From NCBI GenBank assembly GCA_019044685.2, contig JAGTXX020000014.1:434001-498000 (forward strand): 64,000 nucleotides of DNA, read 5' to 3'. The notes beneath the pieces are model-generated. The model had not been told where the DNA came from, made no database searches, and saw nothing but the letters and a program-made list of their open reading frames with translations. The stretch is from Nannochloris sp. 'desiccata'. Its lineage: Eukaryota > Chlorophyta > Trebouxiophyceae > Chlorellales > Chlorellaceae. The position numbers and the translations under genes are program-made. How positions within the stretch are numbered: the first letter of the stretch is position 1; every line of letters starts with the position of its first letter. Positions 37,497-47,061 of this stretch are shown here, piece by piece.

Positions 37497-38420
37497 ATGT
37501 CAAACACAGAGATGGCCCAATACGCCAACACAGCCCTCAACATGAACTCTGATGATATCAAAGAGGGATTTGAAGACGCCACAAGGGGATCTAAGCCCCG
37601 GGTTGCTCTTCCAACTCCAGATCAGGATAATGAGAACCACAGAAGTGCAAAAAGACTGAGGTCTGGGACCCCTGACGTAAGCATCGACCCTTCTGAATAC
37701 CAACAATACGACCCTAGAATCTCTTCTCAGGCATGGTTGGTCGCCGTCGCTAGGCAGCTGACCCAGTGGGTGAAGGGCTGTGTCACAATCAATGAAAAGT
37801 GCCAATATATTCCTCTCGTTGTGGTGGTTAAACTCGCTCTTGCCATCCTCAAGTAAGTTTTTCTCTTGTATTTATAGCGCCGCAGCACTCTCCAACCCCT
37901 CACGCTGCCAGGAACAATCTTTGCCAATATTGAGATTTCTGTGGAAGCAAGTGATGTGCCTTTTGACCTTCTGCTGCTGCTGCCACTTTTACTCCCTAGA
38001 TATTCTTAATTAACTGATTTAATTCTTCGATGTTCTATCACTGCAGACAAACGATTAAGAATAATGAATGTGATGAATCACCTCTTCGTGTGTATAACCT
38101 TCATGCCTTGTCTGCTGCTTCTCTCTGGGTTGCTATCAAGTTTGCCGCCCCCCGCGAATGCTTGCCTGGAACCTCCTTCATGTCTATGGTTGTCGGTAAG
38201 CAGCCTATATTAAACCCTTACATTGTTATCATTTTCCTACCAATTTAAGATTTGGGAGATTAAAATGTGCAAAAAAATCCTAAAGTAACATGTTTTTTCT
38301 TCTCGATTTATCTCTATAGGCGTCAACCGGAAACTGCTCCGTGAGGCTGAGCTTCATGTCTTAGAGTGCATCGATTGGGATGTGTATGCTCTCGCTAAGC
38401 AGTATAAACTCACTGTATAA
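37497..38420 (+). CDS. Small cyclin-like protein
   Basis: Cyclins activate cyclin-dependent kinases. Three exons (37497-37852, 38047-38195, 38320-38420) with GT-AG introns give 201 aa. The N-terminal ~80 residues are polar. A cyclin box follows: SQAWLVAVARQLTQWVKG, the helical pair IPLVVVVKLALAIL, NLHALSAASLWVAIKFAAPR and LLREAELHVLECIDWDVYAL. Only one cyclin fold is present and the protein stops soon after it, so it lacks the C-terminal cyclin fold of A/B/D types. It is more like a single-fold or P/U-type cyclin. The box is divergent. Confidence 0.65.
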
Positions 38421-38691
38421 ATAGACCACTACTTAGATTACCATTTCTTGTCCTATTTTTGATCCTCCAGTTCCAAGCTTTGTCATTTCCACCCTGTGTT
38501 TTATCAATTTCTTATTTCGTCTTTTCCGCCGACCGCCTTTTTCGCCTTCCTTTTCCCTTTTTCCTTGGTTTTTTTCTTTCCCTCTTCTAGCTAATCCTCA
38601 ATGGTGTGCTTGCTTCTTTCATTGTTTCAACGCATTGTGTTCTATTTTTTGACCTATTTTATGATATCTCACTTTATCGATATTTTTATCG

Positions 38692-38811
38692 TTCTAAATA
38701 ACACGATGATCCTTCTTATGATCCTTTCTTAATATTTCTAAATAACACGATGATCCTTCTTATGATCTTTTCTTTAATATTTCTACATAACATGATGATC
38801 CTTTCTTAATA
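38692..38811. repeat. Tandem repeat of about 45 bp, nearly three copies
   Basis: Units beginning TTCTAAATAACACGATGATC start at about 38692 and 38736; a shorter, diverged third starts at about 38781. The repeat is AT-rich and lies downstream of the cyclin stop codon, probably beyond or within its 3' UTR. Confidence 0.85.
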
Positions 38812-38848
38812 CCGCGTATGAGGTCAACAAATCCTTAAAGTCAAGAAC

Positions 38849-38890
38849 ATTTAAGTCACCCTGTTGGGGTTGTTTTGTTTTGTTTTGTTT
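38849..38890 (+). mobile_element. Fragment resembling the 3' end of the 57-62 kb retrotransposon, with (GTTTT)n tail
   Basis: TTAAGTCACCCTGTTGGGGT at 38851-38870 is followed by a TTGTTTTGTTTT tail. The 3' end of the retrotransposon at 62320-62340 reads TTAAGTCACCCCCTTGGGGT and is followed by a (TTTA)n tail. About 22 of 26 bases agree and both precede a simple-repeat tail. The likely explanation is an extremely 5'-truncated copy, or a short element sharing its 3' end. Confidence 0.55.
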
Positions 38891-38943
38891 AGAACCGAGC
38901 CCTTCATATCCAGGTATCCTAGGCGTTCATTAATTAAGAGATT

Positions 38944-39042
38944 GTGCATGAGCAAGTGAATAAATGCAGGATGCTACGGGGACCATAGAGCCAGAATACT
39001 ATCGCCCAGTGGGGCTTACTCTGGCCGAGGCACCGATGCTCG

Positions 39043-39073
<31 letters not shown>
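38944..39073 (+). mobile_element. Structured sequence ending in a 31-A tract, probable retroposed small RNA
   Basis: Two nested hairpins precede a run of about 31 A. The first has CCAGAATA pairing with TACTCTGG around an inner GCCC/GGGC stem. The second is GCCGAG...CTCGGC with a 9-base loop. AGGCAC occurs just before the A-run and again immediately after it. I do not recognise the RNA (not U1, U2, U4, U5 or U6). A SINE or retroposed non-coding RNA is the best guess. Confidence 0.4.
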
Positions 39074-39077
<4 letters not shown>

Positions 39078-39316
39078 CTATAATTGAACATATACGATAG
39101 ATCAACGGATTATTATTATTTAATTGTACCACTTCATAATGTAATAACTATAAATAAGTAGGTGGTAGAACCACTCGCAGAATACTGTGGTCAATGGAGG
39201 ATATAAAGGGATCAGTGAGGCGGGAGACATATTTCATCCAAGGTAGAGCCGGGCGAACGGCAACATAGTCAGCAAGAAGTTTCCAAGCGCTCCCAGTTTC
39301 ACCAAGTAGACAAGAA

Positions 39317-39963
39317 TTAGTTAGTATCACCTTTATAGAGGTAGACACTTCCACCAGATCGATGAATAACAATGCCACCAGTTTCTCGCTCTAGTGCCGT
39401 TGCCATTAATTTCATATTTGTTCCTGCTTTGCCCCCACAATACAGCTTAGCTACCTGCAATATCAAATTTAACTTAATATTATACAGGTTACAGGAATGA
39501 CATGAACGAATAAATTATAACTAGCAAAAGAAACTATCAAAAAGCTTGTATTGATTTTCCTTGTTGTTATTGTTACCTCGCTCGTTTGCCATCTATTGTT
39601 AATTTGTTGAATAATTCCTTTGCCAACCCCAAGCCTGCCTATCTTAATCACATCTTTCATTTCTAAGCCTAGTCTTCGAAGAGTTTTGAGCTTCTCAGGA
39701 GGAATGGAGTCTATTCGGGAAGGTAAAGAAGGAGTATCTACAATTTCTGTGATGCCGGGAACTGGGGCGGGGGCGGAGGCTGCGGTCACTAGAGGTCGGT
39801 TGGTTTGTATCGTCCACCTAGGGCAAAATGACGCTCGTCGAAAGGTCGAATTGGTACATGCTATATGCTGCGGTAGTTGTAGTTGAGCTCGTGCGGCGAA
39901 TAGGCTAGAATACATGTTTGCCATGTTTGAATATTTGATTTCATTAACTATTTTAAGTTTCAT
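39317..39963 (-). CDS. Single CRM-domain protein (YhbY-like), probably plastid
   Basis: CRM domains bind RNA and act in plastid intron splicing or ribosome maturation. Exons 39963-39577 and 39454-39317 give 174 aa. Its CRM domain covers about 90-174: TLRRLGLEMKDVIKIGRLGV, IIQQINNRWQTSEVAKLYCG, ERETGGIVIHRSGGSVYLYK, then GDTN where the family has GxNY. The Ser/Ala/Arg-rich N-terminal ~60 residues look like a transit peptide, with a possible internal start at MANMYSSL. The stop falls exactly at the domain end. Sequence just beyond, in another frame (SAWKLLADYVAVRPALPW), also looks protein-like, so a further exon is possible. Confidence 0.7.
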
Positions 39964-40237
39964 AACAGCAGTTGTTACACGAGCATTGCTGGTAGGAATA
40001 TTATCTTGAGATACTACTACACTTAGATATAGGAAAGTTGGAAATAATTAATGACAAAGTGCAACTACAGTAGTTCTTAACGCAACATTTTTCTGTTGTT
40101 GCTACCCGAAGCTTTCTAATGAAAACCAACACATTCTACGCTCCAGGTTATTAATAAAATAATTTAGTAATTGTTCAAAGCATACAAACACAACCCACAT
40201 GTGCTTTCTACCTGAACTTGTAACTTAGCCAGACCTC

Positions 40238-43200
40238 ATGGCAAATCAAAATCGATTGCGAGATGCTTGCCAACGGGCCAACGAGACGGCCGCTCTTGTT
40301 GCGCTTTCAAAAACAAACTCGAATGTAATCACATAAAACATAGACGTTGGGTGCAGTCGATTTATTCACTTGAATTCTCTTCAAAATCTATTTTATTTGT
40401 TAAATATCTCCGCCGCCACTTGAGAACCGCCACTGCTCACCTCTATTCTCTGTTCCTTTGCAGCCCGCTGACCCTCTCCATATCTACACAGACGATGGAC
40501 ACAGCACAATCTTACACTACATCTGTACCGGGCAGCCAGTAGGCGCCCTGTCCAGAATCCTTCTCGGATGGCCAGGAGGCATTCGCCCAAGCCCCGCCTC
40601 GAGAGAACGAGCTGCCCTACTTTCCTCATTACTTGCCCTCTACCCTGAACTGTTGCAACTCGTATGCCTTCAAAACACAAATAAAAGCTTGACTCCAGTT
40701 CACTGTTGTGTAAATACTGCCAGTGTTGATGTACTACGTGTCCTAGTCACCACCGCCCAGAAATACCTCGGACGAAAAAACGCCGCTTTACTTTTATCTG
40801 TACCGGATTCTCTAGGTCGTACCGCCTTGTGCATCGCCATTGCTTCTCAACAATGGGAAGCTGTACAACTACTTCTAGACACCGCTGCGTTATCACACCC
40901 TGGTATACAAGCGAGCTATAGAATACATCAAGCTCTAGGTGCTGAAAATGACGGTGATGGTTTCGGTAGTAGAAAAATAAGAAGAAGAAAAACGACGGGG
41001 GGAAGTACCATTTCTTCTTTATCCTTTGTCGCTGCGGGTTCTGGTGCTGGTGCAGTTATAACTGGAGCTGTAGGTGGTGTTTTGAATAAGATTTGGGACA
41101 GTTGGGGTGGGAATGCTGCAGAGGTGGACTCGATTGAGAAGCACAGAACTGAACTCCGGGAGGGCAGCGGCAGCGGCAGCGGTGGTGGTGGTAGAGGCAA
41201 TACCAGCAATAAGACCTTCATAACAAAGAGCAAAGAAGATCCTTTATGTTCTTCCCCATCAGCATCATCCAGTCCTTCTACATTTAGTACTACTACTATC
41301 ACTACCAGTACGGTAGGTACTTCTCAAAGTAGTACTCCTCTTGCTGTCAAGCTTCCTTGTGTGTCGGTCCTTGGAGATCTGTCGGCGGTCCAACGGCGTC
41401 AACGTCATCAGATTGACCGCGTTGCTGGATTATTAAACATTTCTATATCAGAAGCGATGGAAGTGTTGATGAAGTATAATTGGGATGAAGCAGTGGCACT
41501 CACCGTGTCGATTCCTTCTCTTCAGGGTGAAGAGAAGGAAAATGGGGAGGACGATGAAGTACGAGGCGCTGCACGGAAAGTTCCTAAGCCATCATTTATC
41601 CTTGGAAAAACAGCGAATACCACTCAAGAAGAAAGATCTGACGCGAAACAAGATAGAACAAATGATGGATTCCATTCTGCTGAAGAAGAAGATGAAGACG
41701 AAAATAAACAAGGAACAGAAAATAAAGAAAAAGAACGACCTCAATTAAAAAGTAGAAGAACATGCATGGTGTGTTTTGAAGACGTGATCGAAAGCAGTAC
41801 TGCCAACAACACTAAAACGAATTTATCAAAGGTATCAACGAGATATCTTCCGTGTTTTAAAGATCATTTCACATGTGATACCTGCTGGCGGGGCATATTA
41901 GATTCAAACCCTCAATCAGCCTGCTGTCCGCTGTGTCGTCTCCCGCTGCCGCTCAAAGCAGCAGAAATGCTACTGCCTAAAGCGAAATATCAACGTGTTT
42001 TGCAGTTGGTAGCAGAGAAATATGTACAAACGGCACACGACTTACGTTGGTGCCCAGCAGCTGGGTGTACCATGTGTTTGCAGCTACCTGGCGGTGAGAG
42101 CGGAAAAGTGGCGGAGATGGCAGCTGCATCTGGAAAAGGAATCGATGCGTATTGTAGCTATTGTACTCACTCCTCATGCTGGAGTTGTGGAGAAGGGTCG
42201 CATGAACCTGCAAGTTGTACACAAGCATCAGAATGGAGTGCAGAGCTTGCAAATCTGCGTGCAATGGCTCCTGTATCAGATCAACGATGGTTGGCGCAGC
42301 ACGCAAAGCGGTGCCCTGGTTGTAACGCATTTATCCAAAGAACTGGCGGGTGTAATCATATGACGTGTGGGTGTGGGAAACACTGGTGCTGGGAGTGTGG
42401 GAGGGATTGGAGCGAACATAATGCTGATACTGGTGGTTTTTATTTTTGCTCTCTTGTTGAAAATGAAGAAGGAAACGCCTTTGATGAAGAGGAAAGCGAA
42501 CAAGAAAGTGGTGGACGACAACAAGGTTCTAATAATAACAGTAGTAATAATAACTCTACTAGTAGTAGTAGCGGCTGGTTAAGAGATATTTGGAGATCTG
42601 TTCATAACGTGGCTGGTGAGGCGACTCTCCACCGATGTTTACAAATGCAATTACGTCATGAATGTGACGAGGCTGCTGTGCGTGCTGTGGCTGCATACCT
42701 ACAAGATATCTGTAGTAAAATGAGGTCTAGTGAGACTTTTAGTGAGAATCATAGCAGCGGGGTTGGTACTAATGATAATGATAAAAAGAAGATTGCTGGG
42801 GCGGGGCCTCCTCCCTCTGTTGGTGGCAGCAGCAGCAGCAGCTCGAGTGTTATTGCCAGCGGTGGTTCTACCATTTTGCTTGGACCTGAGCAGGTGGGAG
42901 TCTCTAAAAGAGAAGCTGCAGAGATGAGAGCGCCTGAATGGGCTACTGTCGTGGCAACAGCTTGTTGTTCAGCGGCAGAAGATGGGATCTTCCACCCTAA
43001 AAACGTTTTGAAATCAATTTTGAAAATTTCTACTACATCTGCGATTAAAACAAACAGGAATGACACCATAATCAGCACAAACCCAGCATTAAATATCAAC
43101 TTTCCAGCTATAGCTTCTGTTATTATCGAAGCTCACATGACTTTGAAAAATTCAGCAGCACCGCTTCGGGCGCTGCCAGGTGGAGCAAGAAGAAGATATT

Positions 43201-43604
43201 TGGTAGAGCTGTGTGAAGAGACCGAACGATATTTAGCTTTGGTAGAACCTGTATTAATGGATGCACCCTACCAAACAGAAGCTATAGAAGTGGGGAGAGG
43301 ATTGTTAAGTCCAACCTCTTCAGGCGCTGGCGCTCAACCTCCACAACCACCGCACCTGCAACAGCAGCAAAGAGGTTTTCGTGGTGCTCTTTCTTCCTTT
43401 ATTCAAAATATTAAAGGTGTTCCAGGTCTTAATTATGAATGTAGGATACCTGGGGTAGATGCCCACGTTATTGTTGAGCAGGCGCACTATGTTGCGGCTG
43501 TACAACGACAGGCAACAGAGCTGAACATCGGTGAACATGTGGCGGCGCTGCAAAAAGGGATCAATGGATTAAAAGATGCAGGAAGGAAAGGACTTTTTGC
43601 CTGA
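40238..43604 (+). CDS. Ankyrin-repeat RBR-type E3 ubiquitin ligase
   Basis: RBR ligases pass ubiquitin through a cysteine in RING2. Exon 1 is 40238-40324 (29 codons); exon 2 is 40464-43604, giving 1075 aa. The N-terminal ~180 residues are ankyrin repeats (ILHYICTG, TPVHCCVNTASVDVLRVLV, GRTALCIAIASQQWEAVQLL). A UBA-like helix set follows near 350 (RVAGLLNISISEAMEVLMKY). RING1 starts TCMVCFEDVIES; the IBR follows (RWCPAAGCTMCLQL ... YCSYCTHSSCWSCGEG). RING2 is CPGCNAFIQRTGGCNHMTCG, whose GGC cysteine is the expected catalytic residue. Ariadne-like helical text lies C-terminal (TLKNSAAPLRAL). Long Ser/Gly/Asn-rich linkers separate the domains. Substrates are unknown. Confidence 0.9.
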
Positions 43605-43830
43605 AAATGAAATTATCAAATATGGATATTGATCACTGCCAAATATAATCAGTAAATGGATAGATATCAAAGATTTACAGTGTATTAGAAGAAGAAGACT
43701 CTCTCTCTATGTGCCACATGTACTTGGCTTCTTAAATTCGTAAAATCAAACCAAAACTACGTTACCAATATGAACAAATAATGATGTATCTATAATCTCG
43801 CGGTATGTAAAAACATTCTACATTTCTCTC

Positions 43831-46674
43831 TTACAGACGGTAGCCAATCTGTTTTCTAAATTGAGCGTCCTCTGGCAATTCCTGACCTCTAAACACTCCT
43901 TGAGAAGGAGGAGCAGAAGAGGAGGAATCTCGGGAAGCACGGGCTTGCACTCTAAAGGCGCCAATAAGATCACTTCCACCACTGTGATGCTGCTGTTGTT
44001 GCGATTGTGGTCGATATTCTCTGCTTGCAGGAACACCACCTCTTCCTCCACCACCAGCACCATGAGCACCAATGCCTCCTGCCGCCGCTGCTAAAGGCGC
44101 CATTGCTCTCAATCGTTGCACCGCTTTCAAATCTTTAGAAGGTAATAAAAACTCAGCAACTAAATTCTCTACAAGATCATGTAAGCAGCCAAGGCTCTCT
44201 GCAACTAAAGTCTGACCTGTCAAGGCCAAATTTGAATGCCTTCGTGCCTCAAGCTCAGCATGTTGCTGTGCTAAGGAACCAAGTGCCATTTGAGCTTCAG
44301 ATAAAGCAGCAAATCCTTCTGAACGCTGCATTTGTAAAGCACGGACACGGTACGCTCTAAAAGCACGTTGAATAACTGTGGCTGCCTCATTCAGGCGTTT
44401 ATCTCTGCGCATAGAATGTGCGAGATTGGCAGCTGCCCGTTCAGCACTTGCAGCTCGAGCTTCTGCTGCAGAGGCTGTTTGTTGTGCTTTTTGAGCTACT
44501 TTCTGTACTTCTACTATTTGAGAACGAAAATTTCTTAACTCGGTATCCTTTTCTTCAAGTTGTTGTTTCAGTTGTGTATTGGTATTTCGAGATTCTAGAA
44601 GCTCCATCTGACCACGTTGTAATGCTGCTCTCAGCTCTATTGCTTCAGCTTCCTTTGCTGCAATCTCAGCTTTCAACTCGTTCTTACGTGTTTCAGCCTT
44701 TTCGATAATAGTTTTCCTTTTATGAGCCCAGGTGACTTCTCCTTGCTGTACTTTCTCTGCTGCAGCCTGGCGCTCAACTTCAAGTTCAGCTGTAGTCGCT
44801 TCAACTTGCTGGCGTAAGTTTTCAAGTTCTTTGAAAGCGAATTCTAGCTTTGCTGTCTCTTCTGCAACCGCAGCTGCCAAAGCTAGAGCATGCTGTTTTG
44901 AAAGTTGAGCCTTCTCTTCCCCCCAAATTGCATGTGCTTGAGCTAACTCGGAAGCATGCTTGGCAGCCTCTTCCAGTCTTGAAGCTTCATTTGCAGCATT
45001 ATTTTTCTGATTTGCATGCTCAAAAGCAGCTCGTTCTTCTTCGATTCGCTCTTCCATGGCAACTCTCTCAGATTCTAATAACCGATGCGCTGCATCAGCC
45101 TCCTTTGCACTTCTCAAAGCATCAGCTTTCAGGCTCTCTACCTGAGCTTCTAACACTTCTTTCTGTTCATGAAAGTGCGCTTCTATGTGTGCAACTCGCT
45201 CTTCGGCGTCTATGACAGCTCGGTGGAGCATCTCCTGCTCTGCCTGCTGTGCTGCGTGCTGAGCAGCCAACGCTGCTGCCTTCTCTGCCATCGCCTCGTG
45301 CTCTTGCTTCAAAGCTTCTACCACCTGCCTACTTTGCTGTTCACTCGCTTTGAGTTGCGCTTGGACTGCTTCTAGTTCGCTTTCCTTTTCAAATAGAGAT
45401 TCTACGAGAGTCCTAGTTCTCGAGGTCATTAGAGGGGAGCCAGGAGCTCCATTTTGTCCGTCTTGAGAGCCATCAAACTCAGAACATTCATTTACCTTGG
45501 CTTGAGTAACAACTCGCATTGCTCTGCTGCCAAACTGCAAAGACTGGAGCGTTTCTTCAGCATGCTCTGCGGCGTCTGCCACAGCTACAACAAGAGACGT
45601 CCGCGCGTTGCCTCCAAGCGATTCTTGCAGCAATCGTGTCAATTTTGAGTCTCTAAAAGGAATATGAGCTGCAGTGCCAGAAGCACGAGCGCTAACGCAC
45701 ATACCAAGCGTGGTCAAACTTAAATTTATTGCTTTAGCCTCGCTCGCCCGTTGACCTGTGCTTTTACTTTTCTTCAACCGTTCACTTCCCGCTAAATCCA
45801 CCATAAACAGCTTGCCTACATGGACTCTAGGAGCACGCCCAGCTGCCGTTACCAATGGTCTTCGAATGACTGTAGCTATAACAACAGCATGACTGCGGGA
45901 CGAGTGAGCGTTTAATGCAGTAAAGGCAACGTTACGATTTCTAGCCCCAATTTGCAGCAATTGCAAACAATCTTCCAACGAAGTAACTTCAATTTGTTTT
46001 AAATTGGGGACATACACTCCAGCAGCGCCTTCTCTAATCGATAAATTATCCCCGCTATCGGGGCACAGCAAATCTTGTAACTGCTCACAGTATATTTGCA
46101 AGTATGAAAAAGTTACCGTATAAGCATGCGCAAGATCTGCTTGTACAGAATCAAAGATATCGCCTAAAGCACGAGGGATAATGCCTACTGCATCCGGATG
46201 TATAGAACCAAGGGTGAAGGTTTTTCCCGCCCCCGTCATTCCGTATGCCATCAAAGTTGCATTGTAGCCATGTAACACATCGTTCACAGCTTGTTTCGCC
46301 GCGATATCGTAGACATCTGCTTGAGAAGCTTCAGGTCCAAGCACGCCATCAAAGCTAAAGTCAGAAGCGTGGTGGTGGTGGACATCACCACCATTGCGGT
46401 GAAGGGCCAGACTACGTCCATCTCTTTTAAGCTTGAGAGCGTTTGGGGTCTCGTTGCTGTGCGTGGGACGTATTCTCACGAATACTTTAACACGCTCCTC
46501 CTCTTGCTTTGTTAAAGCTGGAATAGGAGGAGTGCCTGCAGGTGCATCGCCATGTGGCAACGAAATTTCTAAAAACCGTCTGGCGGTGGACTTTTGCTGC
46601 TGCGTGGATGGAGGAGCTGGTTGGAGTGCTATGCTTAAGCGTGCTAATGAGAATGTTGATTTTTTAGCCTCCAT
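43831..46674 (-). CDS. Kinesin with N-terminal motor, long coiled coil and IQ motif
   Basis: Microtubule motor. Single exon, 947 aa from the ATG at 46674. Motor domain about 60-405: VKVFVRIRPTHSNET, P-loop GMTGAGKTFTLG (Met where most kinesins have Gln), switch I NAHSSRSHAVVI, switch II VDLAGSERLKKSKSTGQRAS, and LTRLLQESLGGNARTSLVVA. About 430-750 is a continuous Ala/Glu/Gln-rich coiled coil. An IQ calmodulin-binding motif lies near 770 (AATVIQRAFRAYRVRALQMQ). The layout resembles plant ungrouped or ARK-type kinesins, but no armadillo repeats are seen, so the class stays open. Confidence 0.9.
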   Translation of the reverse strand: MEAKKSTFSLARLSIALQPAPPSTQQQKSTARRFLEISLPHGDAPAGTPPIPALTKQEEERVKVFVRIRPTHSNETPNALKLKRDGRSLALHRNGGDVHHHHASDFSFDGVLGPEASQADVYDIAAKQAVNDVLHGYNATLMAYGMTGAGKTFTLGSIHPDAVGIIPRALGDIFDSVQADLAHAYTVTFSYLQIYCEQLQDLLCPDSGDNLSIREGAAGVYVPNLKQIEVTSLEDCLQLLQIGARNRNVAFTALNAHSSRSHAVVIATVIRRPLVTAAGRAPRVHVGKLFMVDLAGSERLKKSKSTGQRASEAKAINLSLTTLGMCVSARASGTAAHIPFRDSKLTRLLQESLGGNARTSLVVAVADAAEHAEETLQSLQFGSRAMRVVTQAKVNECSEFDGSQDGQNGAPGSPLMTSRTRTLVESLFEKESELEAVQAQLKASEQQSRQVVEALKQEHEAMAEKAAALAAQHAAQQAEQEMLHRAVIDAEERVAHIEAHFHEQKEVLEAQVESLKADALRSAKEADAAHRLLESERVAMEERIEEERAAFEHANQKNNAANEASRLEEAAKHASELAQAHAIWGEEKAQLSKQHALALAAAVAEETAKLEFAFKELENLRQQVEATTAELEVERQAAAEKVQQGEVTWAHKRKTIIEKAETRKNELKAEIAAKEAEAIELRAALQRGQMELLESRNTNTQLKQQLEEKDTELRNFRSQIVEVQKVAQKAQQTASAAEARAASAERAAANLAHSMRRDKRLNEAATVIQRAFRAYRVRALQMQRSEGFAALSEAQMALGSLAQQHAELEARRHSNLALTGQTLVAESLGCLHDLVENLVAEFLLPSKDLKAVQRLRAMAPLAAAAGGIGAHGAGGGGRGGVPASREYRPQSQQQQHHSGGSDLIGAFRVQARASRDSSSSAPPSQGVFRGQELPEDAQFRKQIGYRL

Positions 46675-47061
46675 TGGACTCAACTATCGAGTAGTAAAAT
46701 AAAGTTGGTTGCTACTCAGCATTGAAATTGCGAAATAGAGCACTATGGGGAACTAAGGGCGCTGCACATAAGTAGTGAAAATTGCAGCAGATACTGCTGT
46801 AAGATTTAATTAGCAAATTGATTCAATAAGCAGCAGCAGGTATTCAAAAGTCAGAAAAAAATTAAAAGGAAAGAGGGAATGCGAAGTGCCTTAAAACTAC
46901 GCTTAGCTTTTAATTTAACCTTATTTCATAGTTGAAGGGTTTCGACTGATCCTCTACAGACAGCGTGAAGCCCCCATTAAGCATAATTTTTGTTCCAAAA
47001 ATCCTCTGATTTTGCTGTCAACTTGCCAAGGTCTTTTCGCCAGCCCCGAAAGCCAGCAATC
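46675..47061. other. Divergent promoter region of kinesin and PFKFB genes
   Basis: Spacer of 387 bp between the two start codons. AT-rich, no ORF of note and no repeat recognised. Confidence 0.5.

Noticed and set aside
39020..39045. GCACCGATGCTCGGC hairpin as a tracrRNA-like sequence
   Set aside because: The similarity is limited to a short GC-rich stem; there is no repeat array or cas gene and the context is eukaryotic.
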